Source: an uncultured Sterolibacteriaceae bacterium (GTDB lineage Bacteria > Pseudomonadota > Gammaproteobacteria > Burkholderiales > Rhodocyclaceae). From it: a DNA stretch of 64,000 nucleotides. The notes beneath the pieces are model-generated. The model had not been told where the DNA came from. It made no database searches and saw only the letters and a program-made list of their open reading frames with translations. Location: contig CALARK010000012.1 of assembly GCA_937888595.1 (NCBI GenBank), positions 62,001 through 126,000 of the forward strand, given 5' to 3'. Position 1 is the first letter of the stretch. Every line of letters begins with the position of its first letter. Positions 24,662 to 33,359 of the stretch are shown in pieces. Both the position numbers and the translations under genes were made by a program.

Positions 24662-25087
24662 ATGCGCCTTCCGATGCCTCCCCCACGCCGTCCCGCCAGC
24701 ACCGACTATTTCCCGCCACGTGCCCGCCGGGCGAACCAGGTAGCCAGCATCAGCCTGATCGCCCTGATCGCGCTGTGCGTGGCCTGGGAACTGTGGCTCG
24801 CGCCCTTGCGGCCCGGCGGCTCCTGGCTGGTGCTCAAGGCCGCGCCCCTGCTGGCGCCCCTGTTCGGCATCCTGCACGGCCGCCGCTATACCCACCAGTG
24901 GGGGAGCCTGCTGATCCAGATCTACCTGCTTGAAGGCCTCGTGCGCGCCACTTCGGACAGCGGCGCGATGCAGCAGCTGGCGATCGCGGAAACCCTGCTC
25001 GCCCTCGTCTTCTTCGTCGCCACGGTCAGCTATGCGCGGCTTACCGCCCCCTCACGACTGAAAGCACGCGCTACAGCTGCGGATTGA
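24662..25087 (+). CDS. DUF2069 family membrane protein
   Basis: The 141-residue protein has about four hydrophobic segments and matches the DUF2069 pattern: LWLAPLRPGGSWLVLKAAPLL, FGILHGRRYTHQWGSLLIQ and YLLEGLVRA. Function unknown. Either ATG 24662 or 24674 may start it. A repeat copy lies in the cytoplasmic N-terminal tail (R-R-P-A-S-T-D-Y-F), the part least conserved in the family. The last 17 bases overlap the convergent leuA end, and its start is 24 bases from the divergent yihY start. Confidence 0.85.
   Translation: MRLPMPPPRRPASTDYFPPRARRANQVASISLIALIALCVAWELWLAPLRPGGSWLVLKAAPLLAPLFGILHGRRYTHQWGSLLIQIYLLEGLVRATSDSGAMQQLAIAETLLALVFFVATVSYARLTAPSRLKARATAAD
24687..24710 (+). repeat. Dispersed 24-bp repeat, copy 10 (in DUF2069 gene)
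   Basis: Two core mismatches (CCAGC, CACC) and an A in the T-run. It has the same frame as copy 5 and lies just after the start codon. Confidence 0.82.
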
Positions 25088-26609
25088 CGCGTTCGGTCCC
25101 GTCGTGCAGCTTGTTGAGCGCGTTGAGATACGCCTTGGCGGAAGCGACGATGATGTCGGTATCGGCCCCCTGGCCATTCACGATGCGGCCGGCTTTCGCC
25201 AGGCGCACGGTCACCTCGCCCTGGGCGTCGGTGCCGGTGGTGATCGCATTGACCGAGTAAAGCAGCTGCTCCGCGCCGCTTTGCGCCACGCTTTCGATCG
25301 CGCGCAGGGCCGCATCCACCGGCCCGCTGCCGGTCGCCTGGGCCTGATGCTCGGCACCGCCGACGGAAAGCGTCAGTTCCGCGCGCGGCGGCTCACCGGT
25401 CTCCGAATGGAAGCGCGAGGAGACGAGCTTGTAGTGCTCGACCTCGGGTGTCACCATCTCGTCGGAAACGAGCGCATGCAGGTCCTCGTCGAAGATCTCG
25501 CGCTTCTTGTCGGCCAGTTCCTTGAATCGGGCGAAGGCGGTGTTGAGCGCCTCCTCGCTGGCCAGTTCGATGCCGAGTTCGGCGAGCTTGGTCTTGAAGG
25601 CGTTGCGGCCCGAGAGCTTGCCGAGCGACAGCTTGTTGGCATGCCAGCCCACGTCCTCTGCGCGCATGATCTCGTAGGTCTCGCGGTGCTTGAGCACGCC
25701 GTCCTGATGAATGCCCGACTCATGCGCGAAGGCATTGGCGCCGACGACAGCCTTGTTCGGCTGGACGACGTAGCCGGTGATCTGGGAGACGAGGCGCGAG
25801 GCCGGCACGATCTGCGTCGTGTCGATGCCCGTTTCCACCGGGAACAGGTCCTTGCGCGTCCGCACCGCCATGACGATCTCTTCCAGCGAGGCATTGCCGG
25901 CGCGCTCGCCGAGCCCGTTCACGGTGCACTCGACCTGCCGCGCCCCGTTCAGGACGGCGGCGAGCGAGTTGGCGACGGCGAGGCCGAGGTCGTTGTGGCA
26001 ATGGGTGGACCAGACCGCCCGGTCGGAATTCGGCACCCGCTCGCGCAGCGTGCGGAACAGTTCGCCCCAGACCTGCGGGATGTTGTATCCGACCGTATCG
26101 GCGATATTTACCGTCTTCGCACCGGCCTGGATGACGGCTTCGAGCACGCGGCAAAGAAAATCGGTTTCCGAGCGGCCCGCGTCTTCCGGCGAGAATTCCA
26201 CGTCGTCGGTGTACTGGCGCGCCCACTGCACCGCCTTCACCGCCTGCTCGATGACCTGTTCCGGCGCCATGCGCAGCTTCATCTTCATGTGGATCGGCGA
26301 GGTGGCGATAAAGGTGTGCACCCGTCCGCGTGCGGCGGGCTGAATTGCCTCGCCGGCCTTGCGGATGTCGTTCTCGTTGGCGCGCGACAGGGAGCAGACC
26401 GTGGAATCCTTGATCGCCTCGGCGATGGCGCGGATCGACTCGAAATCGCCGGGGCTTGCGGCGGCGAAGCCGGCCTCGATGATGTCCACGCGCATCTTCT
26501 CGAGCTGGCGGGCGACGCGCACCTTTTCCTCGCGCGTCATCGCCGCGCCCGGGCTCTGTTCGCCGTCGCGCAGGGTGGTATCGAATATCAGCAGTCGGTC
26601 CTTGCTCAT
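25071..26609 (-). CDS. leuA: 2-isopropylmalate synthase
   Basis: LeuA condenses acetyl-CoA with 2-oxoisovalerate in the first committed step of leucine synthesis. The 512-residue protein has LLIFDTTLRDGEQSPGAAMT at the N-terminus, the metal ligands in STHCHNDLGLAVAN, VNGLGERAGNASLEE, and a C-terminal LeuA allosteric domain ending near SAKAYLNALNKL. The ATG at 26609 is preceded by GGAGAG. ilvB, ilvH and ilvC are upstream on the same strand, so the branched-chain genes form one neighbourhood. Confidence 0.97.
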   Translation of the reverse strand: MSKDRLLIFDTTLRDGEQSPGAAMTREEKVRVARQLEKMRVDIIEAGFAAASPGDFESIRAIAEAIKDSTVCSLSRANENDIRKAGEAIQPAARGRVHTFIATSPIHMKMKLRMAPEQVIEQAVKAVQWARQYTDDVEFSPEDAGRSETDFLCRVLEAVIQAGAKTVNIADTVGYNIPQVWGELFRTLRERVPNSDRAVWSTHCHNDLGLAVANSLAAVLNGARQVECTVNGLGERAGNASLEEIVMAVRTRKDLFPVETGIDTTQIVPASRLVSQITGYVVQPNKAVVGANAFAHESGIHQDGVLKHRETYEIMRAEDVGWHANKLSLGKLSGRNAFKTKLAELGIELASEEALNTAFARFKELADKKREIFDEDLHALVSDEMVTPEVEHYKLVSSRFHSETGEPPRAELTLSVGGAEHQAQATGSGPVDAALRAIESVAQSGAEQLLYSVNAITTGTDAQGEVTVRLAKAGRIVNGQGADTDIIVASAKAYLNALNKLHDGTERVNPQL

Positions 26610-26629
26610 CGTCTCTCTCTCCGTTCGGA

Positions 26630-27397
26630 TCACTCCGCCCGCGCCGCGCGTTTGCGGCGATTCAGCCAGTCCATGGCGCCGAGCACGTAGCCGGACACGG
26701 CGTAGGCGAGGAACAGGCCGAAAAGCACGCCGGGCGGATAGCTGGATACCAGGGCGAAGCCCAGCGCGAACGCCACCACCATCATGAAGGGCACACTCTT
26801 GCGCAGGTTGATGTCCTTGCCCGAGTAGTAGCGCAGGTTCGTCACCATGGTGACGCCCGCGAAGATGGTCAGCAGGCAGGCATACCAGCGCGCTTCGGCC
26901 CCAGTCCACTCGTTGTCGATCAGCACCCAGACGAGGCCGGCGACCAGTGCGGCGGCGGCCGGGCTCGGCAGCCCCTGGAAATAGCGCTTGTCGACGACCT
27001 CGATGTTGGTATTGAAGCGTGCCAGCCGCAACGCAGCCCCGGCACAGTAGATGAAGGCGGCGATCCAGCCGAGCTTGCCCATGTCCTTGAGCGCCCAGAC
27101 ATAGATCACCAGGGCGGGCGCAGCACCGAAGGACACCATGTCGGACAGGGAATCGTATTCGGCGCCGAAGGCGCTCTGCGTCCGCGTCAGGCGTGCCACG
27201 CGGCCGTCGAGGCCGTCGAACACCATGGCGATGAAGATCGCCACCGCCGCGATCTCGAAGCGGCCGTTCATCGCCTGGACGATGGCGAAAAACCCCGAGA
27301 ACAGCGCCGCCGTGGTGAACAGGTTGGGCAGGATGTAGATGCCGCGCCGGCGCAACTCCGGATTGAAAAGAACCTTGCGGGGACGGTAGTCGGGCAT
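26630..27397 (-). CDS. pssA: CDP-diacylglycerol-serine O-phosphatidyltransferase
   Basis: PssA makes phosphatidylserine in the inner membrane. The 255-residue protein has several membrane segments and the CDP-alcohol phosphotransferase signature, visible as DGLDGRVARLTRTQSAFG followed by EYDSLSDMVSFG. psd, the next enzyme, is upstream, giving ilv-psd-pssA-leuA, an order seen in many Betaproteobacteria. Confidence 0.95.
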   Translation of the reverse strand: MPDYRPRKVLFNPELRRRGIYILPNLFTTAALFSGFFAIVQAMNGRFEIAAVAIFIAMVFDGLDGRVARLTRTQSAFGAEYDSLSDMVSFGAAPALVIYVWALKDMGKLGWIAAFIYCAGAALRLARFNTNIEVVDKRYFQGLPSPAAAALVAGLVWVLIDNEWTGAEARWYACLLTIFAGVTMVTNLRYYSGKDINLRKSVPFMMVVAFALGFALVSSYPPGVLFGLFLAYAVSGYVLGAMDWLNRRKRAARAE

Positions 27398-27450
27398 GGG
27401 CGGCAGATCGGGCTAGGGCGATGCGGCCATTGTAGCCGCGCCGCCCCCCG

Positions 27451-28095
27451 TTACGGCAACTCGGCGAGGATCGTCGTGGTCGCCTTCACCGTCTCGCCGA
27501 CGCCGACTTTTACGCGCACATCCATGGGCAGGTAGAGATCGACGCGCGAGCCGAAGCGGATGAAGCCGTAGCGCTCGCCGCGCACGAGCTGCTTGCCGGG
27601 CTCGACGTAGCAGAGAATGCGCCGCGCGATCAGGCCGGCAACCTGTACGCAGGTGATGTCCTGCCCGTTCGCGGTGCGGATATGCAGCGCATTGCGCTCG
27701 TTCTCGGTCGACGCCTTGTCGAGGTCGGCGTTGATGAACTTGCCGGGGTGATACCAGCGGCCCATCACCTCGCCATCGACCGGGGAACGATTCGAATGCA
27801 CATTGAAAACGTTCATGAAGACGCTGATCTTCAGCGTCTCGCGGTTCAGCCAGGGGTCCCGGGCAGGCTCGATGACCACGATGCGCCCATCGGCCGGCGA
27901 CAGCACGCTCTTCGCATCCCCCGCCACCTCCCGTGGAGGGTCGCGGAAGAACTGCAGGACGAAGAGCGCGATGATCCAGAACGGCACGCCCCACAGCGGC
28001 CCGGCGCCGGCCGTGACCATCAGCGCCAGGCCGGCGGCCATGCCGAGATATCGCCAGCCTTCGCGGGCGATGATGGGGTGCGGATAGTGAGCCAC
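27451..28095 (-). CDS. psd: Phosphatidylserine decarboxylase proenzyme
   Basis: Psd makes phosphatidylethanolamine and is self-cleaved to form a pyruvoyl cofactor. The 214-residue short form carries the cleavage site Gly-Ser in FIRFGSRVDLYLP near residue 180, and HSNRSPVDGEV and LSPADGRIVVIE upstream. It abuts ilvC with no gap. Residues K-V-G-V-G-E-T-V near the C-terminus are a repeat copy. The position before ATTTILAEL is a loop where a similar sequence could arise naturally, so this copy is less clear-cut at the protein level. Confidence 0.94.
   Translation of the reverse strand: MAHYPHPIIAREGWRYLGMAAGLALMVTAGAGPLWGVPFWIIALFVLQFFRDPPREVAGDAKSVLSPADGRIVVIEPARDPWLNRETLKISVFMNVFNVHSNRSPVDGEVMGRWYHPGKFINADLDKASTENERNALHIRTANGQDITCVQVAGLIARRILCYVEPGKQLVRGERYGFIRFGSRVDLYLPMDVRVKVGVGETVKATTTILAELP
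27488..27511 (+). repeat. Dispersed 24-bp repeat, copy 11 (in psd)
   Basis: T-subtype with a single mismatch (GACGCC for GGCGCC). Reads K-V-G-V-G-E-T-V in Psd. Confidence 0.85.
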
Positions 28096-29112
28096 TTAGT
28101 TCTTCGACTTGTCGACCAGCGCCTTGGCCTTGATCCACGGCATCATCGCGCGCAGTTCCTCGCCGACCTGCTCGATCGGGTGGGCGGCGGTCAGGCGGCG
28201 GCGCGCCGTCATGGCCGGGTAGTTGGTGCGGCCTTCGAGGATGAACATCTTCGCGTAGTCACCGCTCTGGATGCGCTTGAGGGCGTTCCTCATGGCGGCA
28301 CGCGACTGGTCGTTGATGACCTCGGGGCCCGTCACGTACTCGCCGTACTCGGCGTTGTTCGAGATCGAGTAGTTCATGTTGGCGATGCCACCCTCGAAGA
28401 TCAGGTCGACGATCAGCTTCACTTCGTGCAGGCACTCGAAATAGGCCATCTCGGGCGCGTAGCCGGCCTCGGTCAGCGTCTCGAAGCCGGTCTTGATGAG
28501 TTCGACGAGGCCGCCGCACAGCACGGCCTGCTCGCCGAACAGGTCGGTCTCGGTCTCTTCGCGGAAGTTGGTCTCGATCACGCCGCCCTTGGTGCCGCCG
28601 TTGGCCGCTGCGTAGGACAGGGCGACATCCTTGGCCTTGCCCGACTTGTCCTGATAGACAGCGATCAGCGAAGGCACGCCGCCCCCGCGCAGATACTCGG
28701 AGCGCACGGTATGGCCGGGCCCCTTCGGCGCGACCATGATGACATCCACATCGGCACGCGGCACGACCTGGTTGTAATGCACATTGAAGCCGTGGGCGAA
28801 AGCGAGCGTGGCGCCCTTCTTCATGTTCGGCTCGACGTCGGCGTAATAGACGGACGGGATGGTCTCGTCGGGCAACAGCATCATGACGACGTCGGCGTCC
28901 TTGACCGCCTTGGCGACTTCCTCGACCTTGAGGCCGGCCTTCTTGGCCTTGCTCCAGGAGGCACCGTCCTTGCGCAGGCCGACGGTGACCTTGACGCCCG
29001 AGTCCTTGAGGTTCTGAGCGTGGGCATGGCCCTGCGAGCCGTAGCCGACGATGGTGACTTTCTTGCCCTTGATGAGGGAGAGGTCGGCATCCTTGTCGTA
29101 ATAGACTTTCAT
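28096..29112 (-). CDS. ilvC: Ketol-acid reductoisomerase (NADP+), class I
   Basis: IlvC isomerises and reduces acetolactate or acetohydroxybutyrate in valine/isoleucine synthesis. The 338-residue class I protein begins MKVYYDKDADLSLIKGKKV and has the nucleotide site GYGSQGHAHAQNLKDSG, the metal-binding ETDLFGEQAVLCGG and SNNAEYGEYVTG. It lies 25 bases downstream of ilvH in ilvB-ilvH-ilvC. Confidence 0.98.
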   Translation of the reverse strand: MKVYYDKDADLSLIKGKKVTIVGYGSQGHAHAQNLKDSGVKVTVGLRKDGASWSKAKKAGLKVEEVAKAVKDADVVMMLLPDETIPSVYYADVEPNMKKGATLAFAHGFNVHYNQVVPRADVDVIMVAPKGPGHTVRSEYLRGGGVPSLIAVYQDKSGKAKDVALSYAAANGGTKGGVIETNFREETETDLFGEQAVLCGGLVELIKTGFETLTEAGYAPEMAYFECLHEVKLIVDLIFEGGIANMNYSISNNAEYGEYVTGPEVINDQSRAAMRNALKRIQSGDYAKMFILEGRTNYPAMTARRRLTAAHPIEQVGEELRAMMPWIKAKALVDKSKN

Positions 29113-29137
29113 GATTTTCCTTTGGATAACAGTATGT

Positions 29138-29629
29138 TCAGACTTTGAGAATGCGGTCGCCGCGGCCGATGCCGCACACGCCGGTACGCACGGTTTCGAG
29201 GATCAGCGAACGGTCGATGGCGTCGAGGAAGGCGTCGAGCTTGGCGGTGTTGCCGGTCAGCTCGATCACGTAGGACGACTCGGTGACGTCGATGATGCGG
29301 CCGCGGAAGATGTCGGCAACGCGCTTCATCTCGTCGCGATCCTTGCCGGTGGCGCGCACCTTGACCAGCATGAGTTCGCGCTCGATATGCGCGGCCTCGG
29401 ACAGGTCGACCACCTTGACGATGTCGATCAGCTTGTTGAGCTGCTTGGTGATCTGCTCGATGATGTCGTCGGAGCCGATGCTTACGATGGTCATGCGCGA
29501 CAGCGAGGCGTCCTCGGTCGGCGCGACGGTCAGCGACTCGATGTTGTAGCCGCGGGCTGAGAACAGGCCGGAAACGCGCGACAGGGCGCCGGATTCGTTC
29601 TCGATCAGGATGGAAATGATGTGGCGCAT
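29138..29629 (-). CDS. ilvH: Acetolactate synthase small (regulatory) subunit
   Basis: The 163-residue subunit activates IlvB and gives valine feedback. The ACT domain begins MRHIISILIENESGALSRVS and includes ARGYNIESLTVAPTED; the C-terminal domain contains FRGRIIDVTESSYVIELTG. The ATG at 29629 is two bases beyond the ilvB stop, so translation is coupled. Confidence 0.97.
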   Translation of the reverse strand: MRHIISILIENESGALSRVSGLFSARGYNIESLTVAPTEDASLSRMTIVSIGSDDIIEQITKQLNKLIDIVKVVDLSEAAHIERELMLVKVRATGKDRDEMKRVADIFRGRIIDVTESSYVIELTGNTAKLDAFLDAIDRSLILETVRTGVCGIGRGDRILKV

Positions 29630-29631
29630 GA

Positions 29632-31341
29632 TCAGAGCTCCTCCGCCAGGATCATTTCGGACAGGCCCTTGCCCGCCGCGACCATCGGGAAGACGTTGGC
29701 CTCGGGATTGATGATGAAGTCGAGGAAGACGAGTTCGTTCTTGTGCTTGCCGAAGGCTTCCTTGAGCGCCGGCTCGACATCGGCCGGCTTCTCGACCTTC
29801 AGCCCGACATGCCCGTAGGCTTCGGCCAGCTTGACGAAGTCCGGCAGCGCGTCGACATAGGACTCGGCATAGCGGTTGCCGTGGAACATCTGCTGCCACT
29901 GGCGCACCATGCCGAGGTAGCCGTTGTTGAGGTTGATGATCTTGACCGGCAGGCGGAACTGCTTGCAGGTCGACATTTCCTGGATGTTCATCTGGATCGA
30001 GGCCTCGCCCGTGATGCAGGCCACCTGGGCCTTGGGGTTGGCGAAGCGCACGCCCATTGCCGCCGGCAGGCCGAAGCCCATCGTGCCGAGGCCGCCCGAG
30101 TTGATCCAGCGGCGCGGCTTGTCGAACTTGTAGTATTGCGCGGCGAACATCTGGTGCTGGCCGACGTCGGAGGTCACGAAGGCTTCGCCACCAGTCACTT
30201 CGTAGAGTTTCTCGACCACGAACTGGGGCATGATGATGTCCTTGCCCATCTTGTACTTCAGGCAGTTGATGCCGCGCCACTCCTCGATCTGTTTCCACCA
30301 GGCCGCGAGGTGCTTGCCGTCCGGCTTCCCTTCGGCTATTTCGAGCTGCTTGAGGATCTCGTCGAGCACGTCGGGCACGTTGCCGACGATCGGCACATCG
30401 ACGCGCACGCGCTTGGAGATCGACGACGGGTCGATATCGACATGGATGATCTTGCGGGGAACCGCGCCGAAGTGCGTCGGATTGCCGATCACGCGGTCGT
30501 CGAAGCGGGCACCGACAGCCAGCAGCACGTCACAGTGCTGCATCGCCATGTTGGCTTCGTAGGTGCCGTGCATGCCGAGCATGCCGAGGAACTGGCGGTC
30601 GGTCGCAGGATAGGCACCGAGGCCCATCAGCGTCTGGGTGATCGGAAAACCGAGCTGGCGGGCCAGCTTTGTCAACTTGTCGCCCGCATCGGAGAGAATC
30701 ACGCCGCCGCCGGTGTAGATCATCGGCCGCTTGGCATCGAGCAGCAGTTGCACCGCTTTCTTGATCTGACCGGTGTGTCCCTTGACCACCGGATTGTAGG
30801 AACGCATCGAGATCGACTTCGGATAGTGGAACTCGCACTTCTCCGCCGTGATGTCCTTCGGGATATCGACCAGCACCGGACCGGGACGGCCGGTCTTCGC
30901 AAGATAGAAGGCCTTCTTGATCGTCAGCGCGAGGTCCTTGACGTCCTTGACGAGGAAGTTGTGCTTGACGCAGGGCCGCGTGATGCCGACGGTATCGGCT
31001 TCCTGAAAGGCATCCTGGCCGATGTAGGCAGTCGGCACCTGGCCGGTGATCACCACCATCGGAATCGAGTCCATATAGGCCGTCGCGATGCCGGTCACGG
31101 CATTGGTGACGCCGGGGCCCGAGGTGACCAGGCATACGCCGATCTTGTCGGACGAACGCGAGTAGGCATCCGCGGCATGGACAGCCGCCTGCTCATGCCG
31201 GACCAGGATGTGCTTGATCTGATCCTGCTTGAAAAACTCGTCGTAAATGAACAATACCGAGCCGCCAGGGTAGCCGAACACGTGCTCGACCTTTTCTTCC
31301 TGGAGGCACCTGATTACAATCTCCGCGCCCGTCAGTTGCAT
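29632..31341 (-). CDS. ilvB: Acetolactate synthase large (catalytic) subunit
   Basis: This thiamine-diphosphate enzyme condenses pyruvate to acetolactate. The 569-residue protein has HVFGYPGGSVLFIYDEF with the catalytic glutamate nearby, HEQAAVHAADAYSR, LVTSGPGVTNAVTG, and the C-terminal diphosphate region ITGEASIQMNIQEMST followed by NNGYLGMVRQWQ. It is the first gene of ilvB-ilvH-ilvC. A short hairpin (CGGGC-TTC-GCCCG at about 31385-31397) lies upstream but has no T-run, so no attenuator is claimed. Confidence 0.98.
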   Translation of the reverse strand: MQLTGAEIVIRCLQEEKVEHVFGYPGGSVLFIYDEFFKQDQIKHILVRHEQAAVHAADAYSRSSDKIGVCLVTSGPGVTNAVTGIATAYMDSIPMVVITGQVPTAYIGQDAFQEADTVGITRPCVKHNFLVKDVKDLALTIKKAFYLAKTGRPGPVLVDIPKDITAEKCEFHYPKSISMRSYNPVVKGHTGQIKKAVQLLLDAKRPMIYTGGGVILSDAGDKLTKLARQLGFPITQTLMGLGAYPATDRQFLGMLGMHGTYEANMAMQHCDVLLAVGARFDDRVIGNPTHFGAVPRKIIHVDIDPSSISKRVRVDVPIVGNVPDVLDEILKQLEIAEGKPDGKHLAAWWKQIEEWRGINCLKYKMGKDIIMPQFVVEKLYEVTGGEAFVTSDVGQHQMFAAQYYKFDKPRRWINSGGLGTMGFGLPAAMGVRFANPKAQVACITGEASIQMNIQEMSTCKQFRLPVKIINLNNGYLGMVRQWQQMFHGNRYAESYVDALPDFVKLAEAYGHVGLKVEKPADVEPALKEAFGKHKNELVFLDFIINPEANVFPMVAAGKGLSEMILAEEL

Positions 31342-31469
31342 TATTTTTGATCCGTCCGCTATTTGTTACGCAAGTTACGCCATGCGGGCTTCGCCCGAAA
31401 CGCGCAACAATACTTGACAGTCGCGTGACTGGTCAAGGCTTCCCGCCACCCCCGACAAGACCCTCCGCC

Positions 31470-32030
31470 TTGGCTTCCCGTTCCGAACTGTCCGATTTCC
31501 TCGCCGGCGTCGAGCGCCGCGCCTTCCGGCAGGCCCAATTCGCCGTGCGCGACGAGGAAGCGGCCCTCGACATCGTCCAGGACAGCATGATGCGTCTGGC
31601 CGAGCACTACGGGGAACGTCCGGCCCAGGAACTTCCCCTGCTGTTCCAGCGCATCCTGCAAAACGCGATCCGCGACCACTACCGCCGCGCACGCACCCGT
31701 GCGGGACAGACGATCAACCTGTCCGCCCTCGAACCCGATGACGAGGCGGCCGACCCGCTGGAAACGCTCGACATCGAGCCGGAACGCCACCCCTTCCCTT
31801 CGCCGCATGCCGCCCTGCTACAGCAGGAAACACTCGAGCGCATCGAGTCCGCCCTGCGCCACCTCGCCCCGCGTCAACGCGAAGCCTTCCTGCTGCGTTA
31901 CTGGGAAGGATTGGACATTGCCGCGACCGCCACGGTGATGGGCTGTACGGAGGGTAGCGTGAAGACCCACTGTTCGCGCGCCACCCATGCCTTGGCGGCA
32001 GCGCTTGCGGCGCAAGGCATCCGCCCCTAG
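31470..32030 (+). CDS. RNA polymerase ECF-type sigma factor
   Basis: The protein has sigma region 2 (ALDIVQDSMMRLAEHY) and region 4 (LAPRQREAFLLRYWEGLDI with the helix-turn-helix CTEGSVKTHCSRA). About 186 residues result from a TTG start at 31470, chosen because the family in Betaproteobacteria begins with an ASR-x-ELSDFL-like sequence. The frame is open to an ATG at 31347, and no strong ribosome site marks either start. It heads a group with DUF3619, DUF3106 and RDD genes that often travel together, and the DUF3619 product may be its membrane partner. Confidence 0.85.
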   Translation: MASRSELSDFLAGVERRAFRQAQFAVRDEEAALDIVQDSMMRLAEHYGERPAQELPLLFQRILQNAIRDHYRRARTRAGQTINLSALEPDDEAADPLETLDIEPERHPFPSPHAALLQQETLERIESALRHLAPRQREAFLLRYWEGLDIAATATVMGCTEGSVKTHCSRATHALAAALAAQGIRP

Positions 32031-32038
32031 GAGTCACC

Positions 32039-32434
32039 ATGAGCCCCGAAGAACAATTTGCCCATCGTTTCTGCGATCTGCTCGAGCAGGGAAACATGTC
32101 GCTCGACCCGCTCGTCGCCGAACGCCTGCGGGCCGCGCGCGTCCGTGCCCTCGGGCATCAGCGGGTCGTGCCGGCCGAGGCAATGCAAATAGTCGGCGCC
32201 GGCGGGACGGGACTGCTCGGTCGCGCTCCCGGCACCCGTCCGTGGCGCAACGTGTTCGTGATCCTTTCCCTCCTGCTGGGCATGAGTTTCGCCTACTACT
32301 GGAACGGTTTCGAGCAGGCGAACGAAAACGAGGAAATCGACAGCGCCCTGCTTGTCGACGACCTCCCTCCCAAGGCGTATCTCGATCCGGGCTTCCAGGC
32401 ATGGCTTTCCCACTACGCGCACTCTGCACGCTGA
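32039..32434 (+). CDS. DUF3619 family membrane protein
   Basis: The 131-residue protein has one membrane segment (VFVILSLLLGMSFAYYW) and an acidic C-terminal part. It starts eight bases after the sigma-factor gene with AGGAG upstream. A single-pass protein directly after an ECF sigma gene suggests an anti-sigma-like role, but this is inference only. A repeat copy encodes I-V-G-A-G-G-T-G just before the membrane segment. Confidence 0.8.
   Translation: MSPEEQFAHRFCDLLEQGNMSLDPLVAERLRAARVRALGHQRVVPAEAMQIVGAGGTGLLGRAPGTRPWRNVFVILSLLLGMSFAYYWNGFEQANENEEIDSALLVDDLPPKAYLDPGFQAWLSHYAHSAR
32187..32211 (-). repeat. Dispersed 24-bp repeat, copy 12 (in DUF3619 gene)
   Basis: The core AGTCGGCGCCGGCGGGACGG is perfect and preceded by AAAT. 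The sense strand reads V-G-A-G-G-T in the linker before the membrane helix. Confidence 0.9.
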
Positions 32435-32889
32435 TCCTGTGCTGCCTCGCAGCCGGTAGCGGCGCAGCCGTGCCGGAACTCGCTCAGCCGGCCTGGGCCC
32501 AGTTATCGGAACAGCAGCGGCGCATCCTCGCCCCGCTCGCGCCGGAATGGGATGCGATGGAGGCCTACCGGCGCAAGAAATGGCTCGGCATCGCGTCCCG
32601 TTATCACGCCATGAAGCCGGACGAGCAGCAACGCATGCAATCGCGCATGCGCGATTGGGCGAAGCTCGCCCCCGAAGAACGCCGGCAGGCCCGCGAAAAA
32701 TACAAGACCCTGCAGAACGTCAGTCCGGAACAGCGCGCATCCTTGCGCAGCAACTGGGAGGACTACAAGGCCCTGCCCGATGCGGAGAAGAAGCGCCTGC
32801 AGGCCGAAGCCGTGCGCCGTCCGCCGAAGAGCACGCTTCCCCCGGCCAGGCCCGCCCACCAGCAGTTGCGCCAGCAGATCCGGCCTTGA
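32401..32889 (+). CDS. DUF3106 family exported protein
   Basis: The 162-residue protein has a signal peptide (residues 1-22, ending SGAAVPE) and repeated helical units of the form L-x-P-E-x-R, for example LAPEERRQAREKYKTLQNVS and KPDEQQRMQSRMRDW. These are typical of DUF3106, periplasmic proteins of unknown function. The ATG at 32401 overlaps the DUF3619 gene by 34 bases. Confidence 0.83.
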   Translation: MAFPLRALCTLILCCLAAGSGAAVPELAQPAWAQLSEQQRRILAPLAPEWDAMEAYRRKKWLGIASRYHAMKPDEQQRMQSRMRDWAKLAPEERRQAREKYKTLQNVSPEQRASLRSNWEDYKALPDAEKKRLQAEAVRRPPKSTLPPARPAHQQLRQQIRP

Positions 32890-33359
32890 CGACCGATTCC
32901 CGCTCCCCCCTGCCGCAGCGTGCCGGCCTGCGCCGCCGCCTCGCCAGCCTGCTCTACGAATCCCTGCTCGTGCTCGGCGTGCTGTCGGTCAGCTTCATGC
33001 TGCCCCATCTCGCCCTCGGCATGGGCGCGGGCATCGTCCTGCCGGGGCCGATCCTGGTCATCCATGTCTTTGTGGTACTCGGAGCCTATTTCATCTGGTA
33101 CTGGCGGCGCTGCGGGCAGACGCTCGCGATGCAGACCTGGAAATTGCAACTCGTGACGCGCGAGGGCACGGCGCCCACGCTCGTGCAGCTCATCCTGCGC
33201 TACTGCCTCAGCTGGCCCAGCCTGCTGTTCTACGGGGCCGGCCTGGTCTGGGCGCTGTTCGACCGCGACCGGCAGTTCCTGCACGACCGGCTGTCCGGCA
33301 CGCGCATCATCGTCGCTCCACCCACCACAGCATCGAGCCCGCCGCCAGCAGGAACATGA
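32886..33359 (+). CDS. RDD family membrane protein
   Basis: About 157 residues with three to four membrane segments and the RDD layout: an N-terminal Arg (AGLRRRLASLLYESLLVLG) and a C-terminal Asp-Arg-Asp (ALFDRDRQFLHDRLSGT). A TTG start at 32886 overlaps the DUF3106 stop as TTGA. No ATG in frame precedes the first membrane segment. The last 53 bases overlap the convergent lptG end. Function unknown. Confidence 0.8.
   Translation: MTTDSRSPLPQRAGLRRRLASLLYESLLVLGVLSVSFMLPHLALGMGAGIVLPGPILVIHVFVVLGAYFIWYWRRCGQTLAMQTWKLQLVTREGTAPTLVQLILRYCLSWPSLLFYGAGLVWALFDRDRQFLHDRLSGTRIIVAPPTTASSPPPAGT

Noticed and set aside
25699..25735. GCCGTCCTGATGAATGCCCGAC in leuA looks like a diverged repeat
   Set aside because: It encodes the conserved H-E-S-G-I-H-Q-D-G-V motif of LeuA and the centre does not match.
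31384..31398. Hairpin upstream of ilvB as an attenuator
   Set aside because: The stem is only five base pairs, has no T-run, and no leader peptide rich in branched-chain codons was seen.
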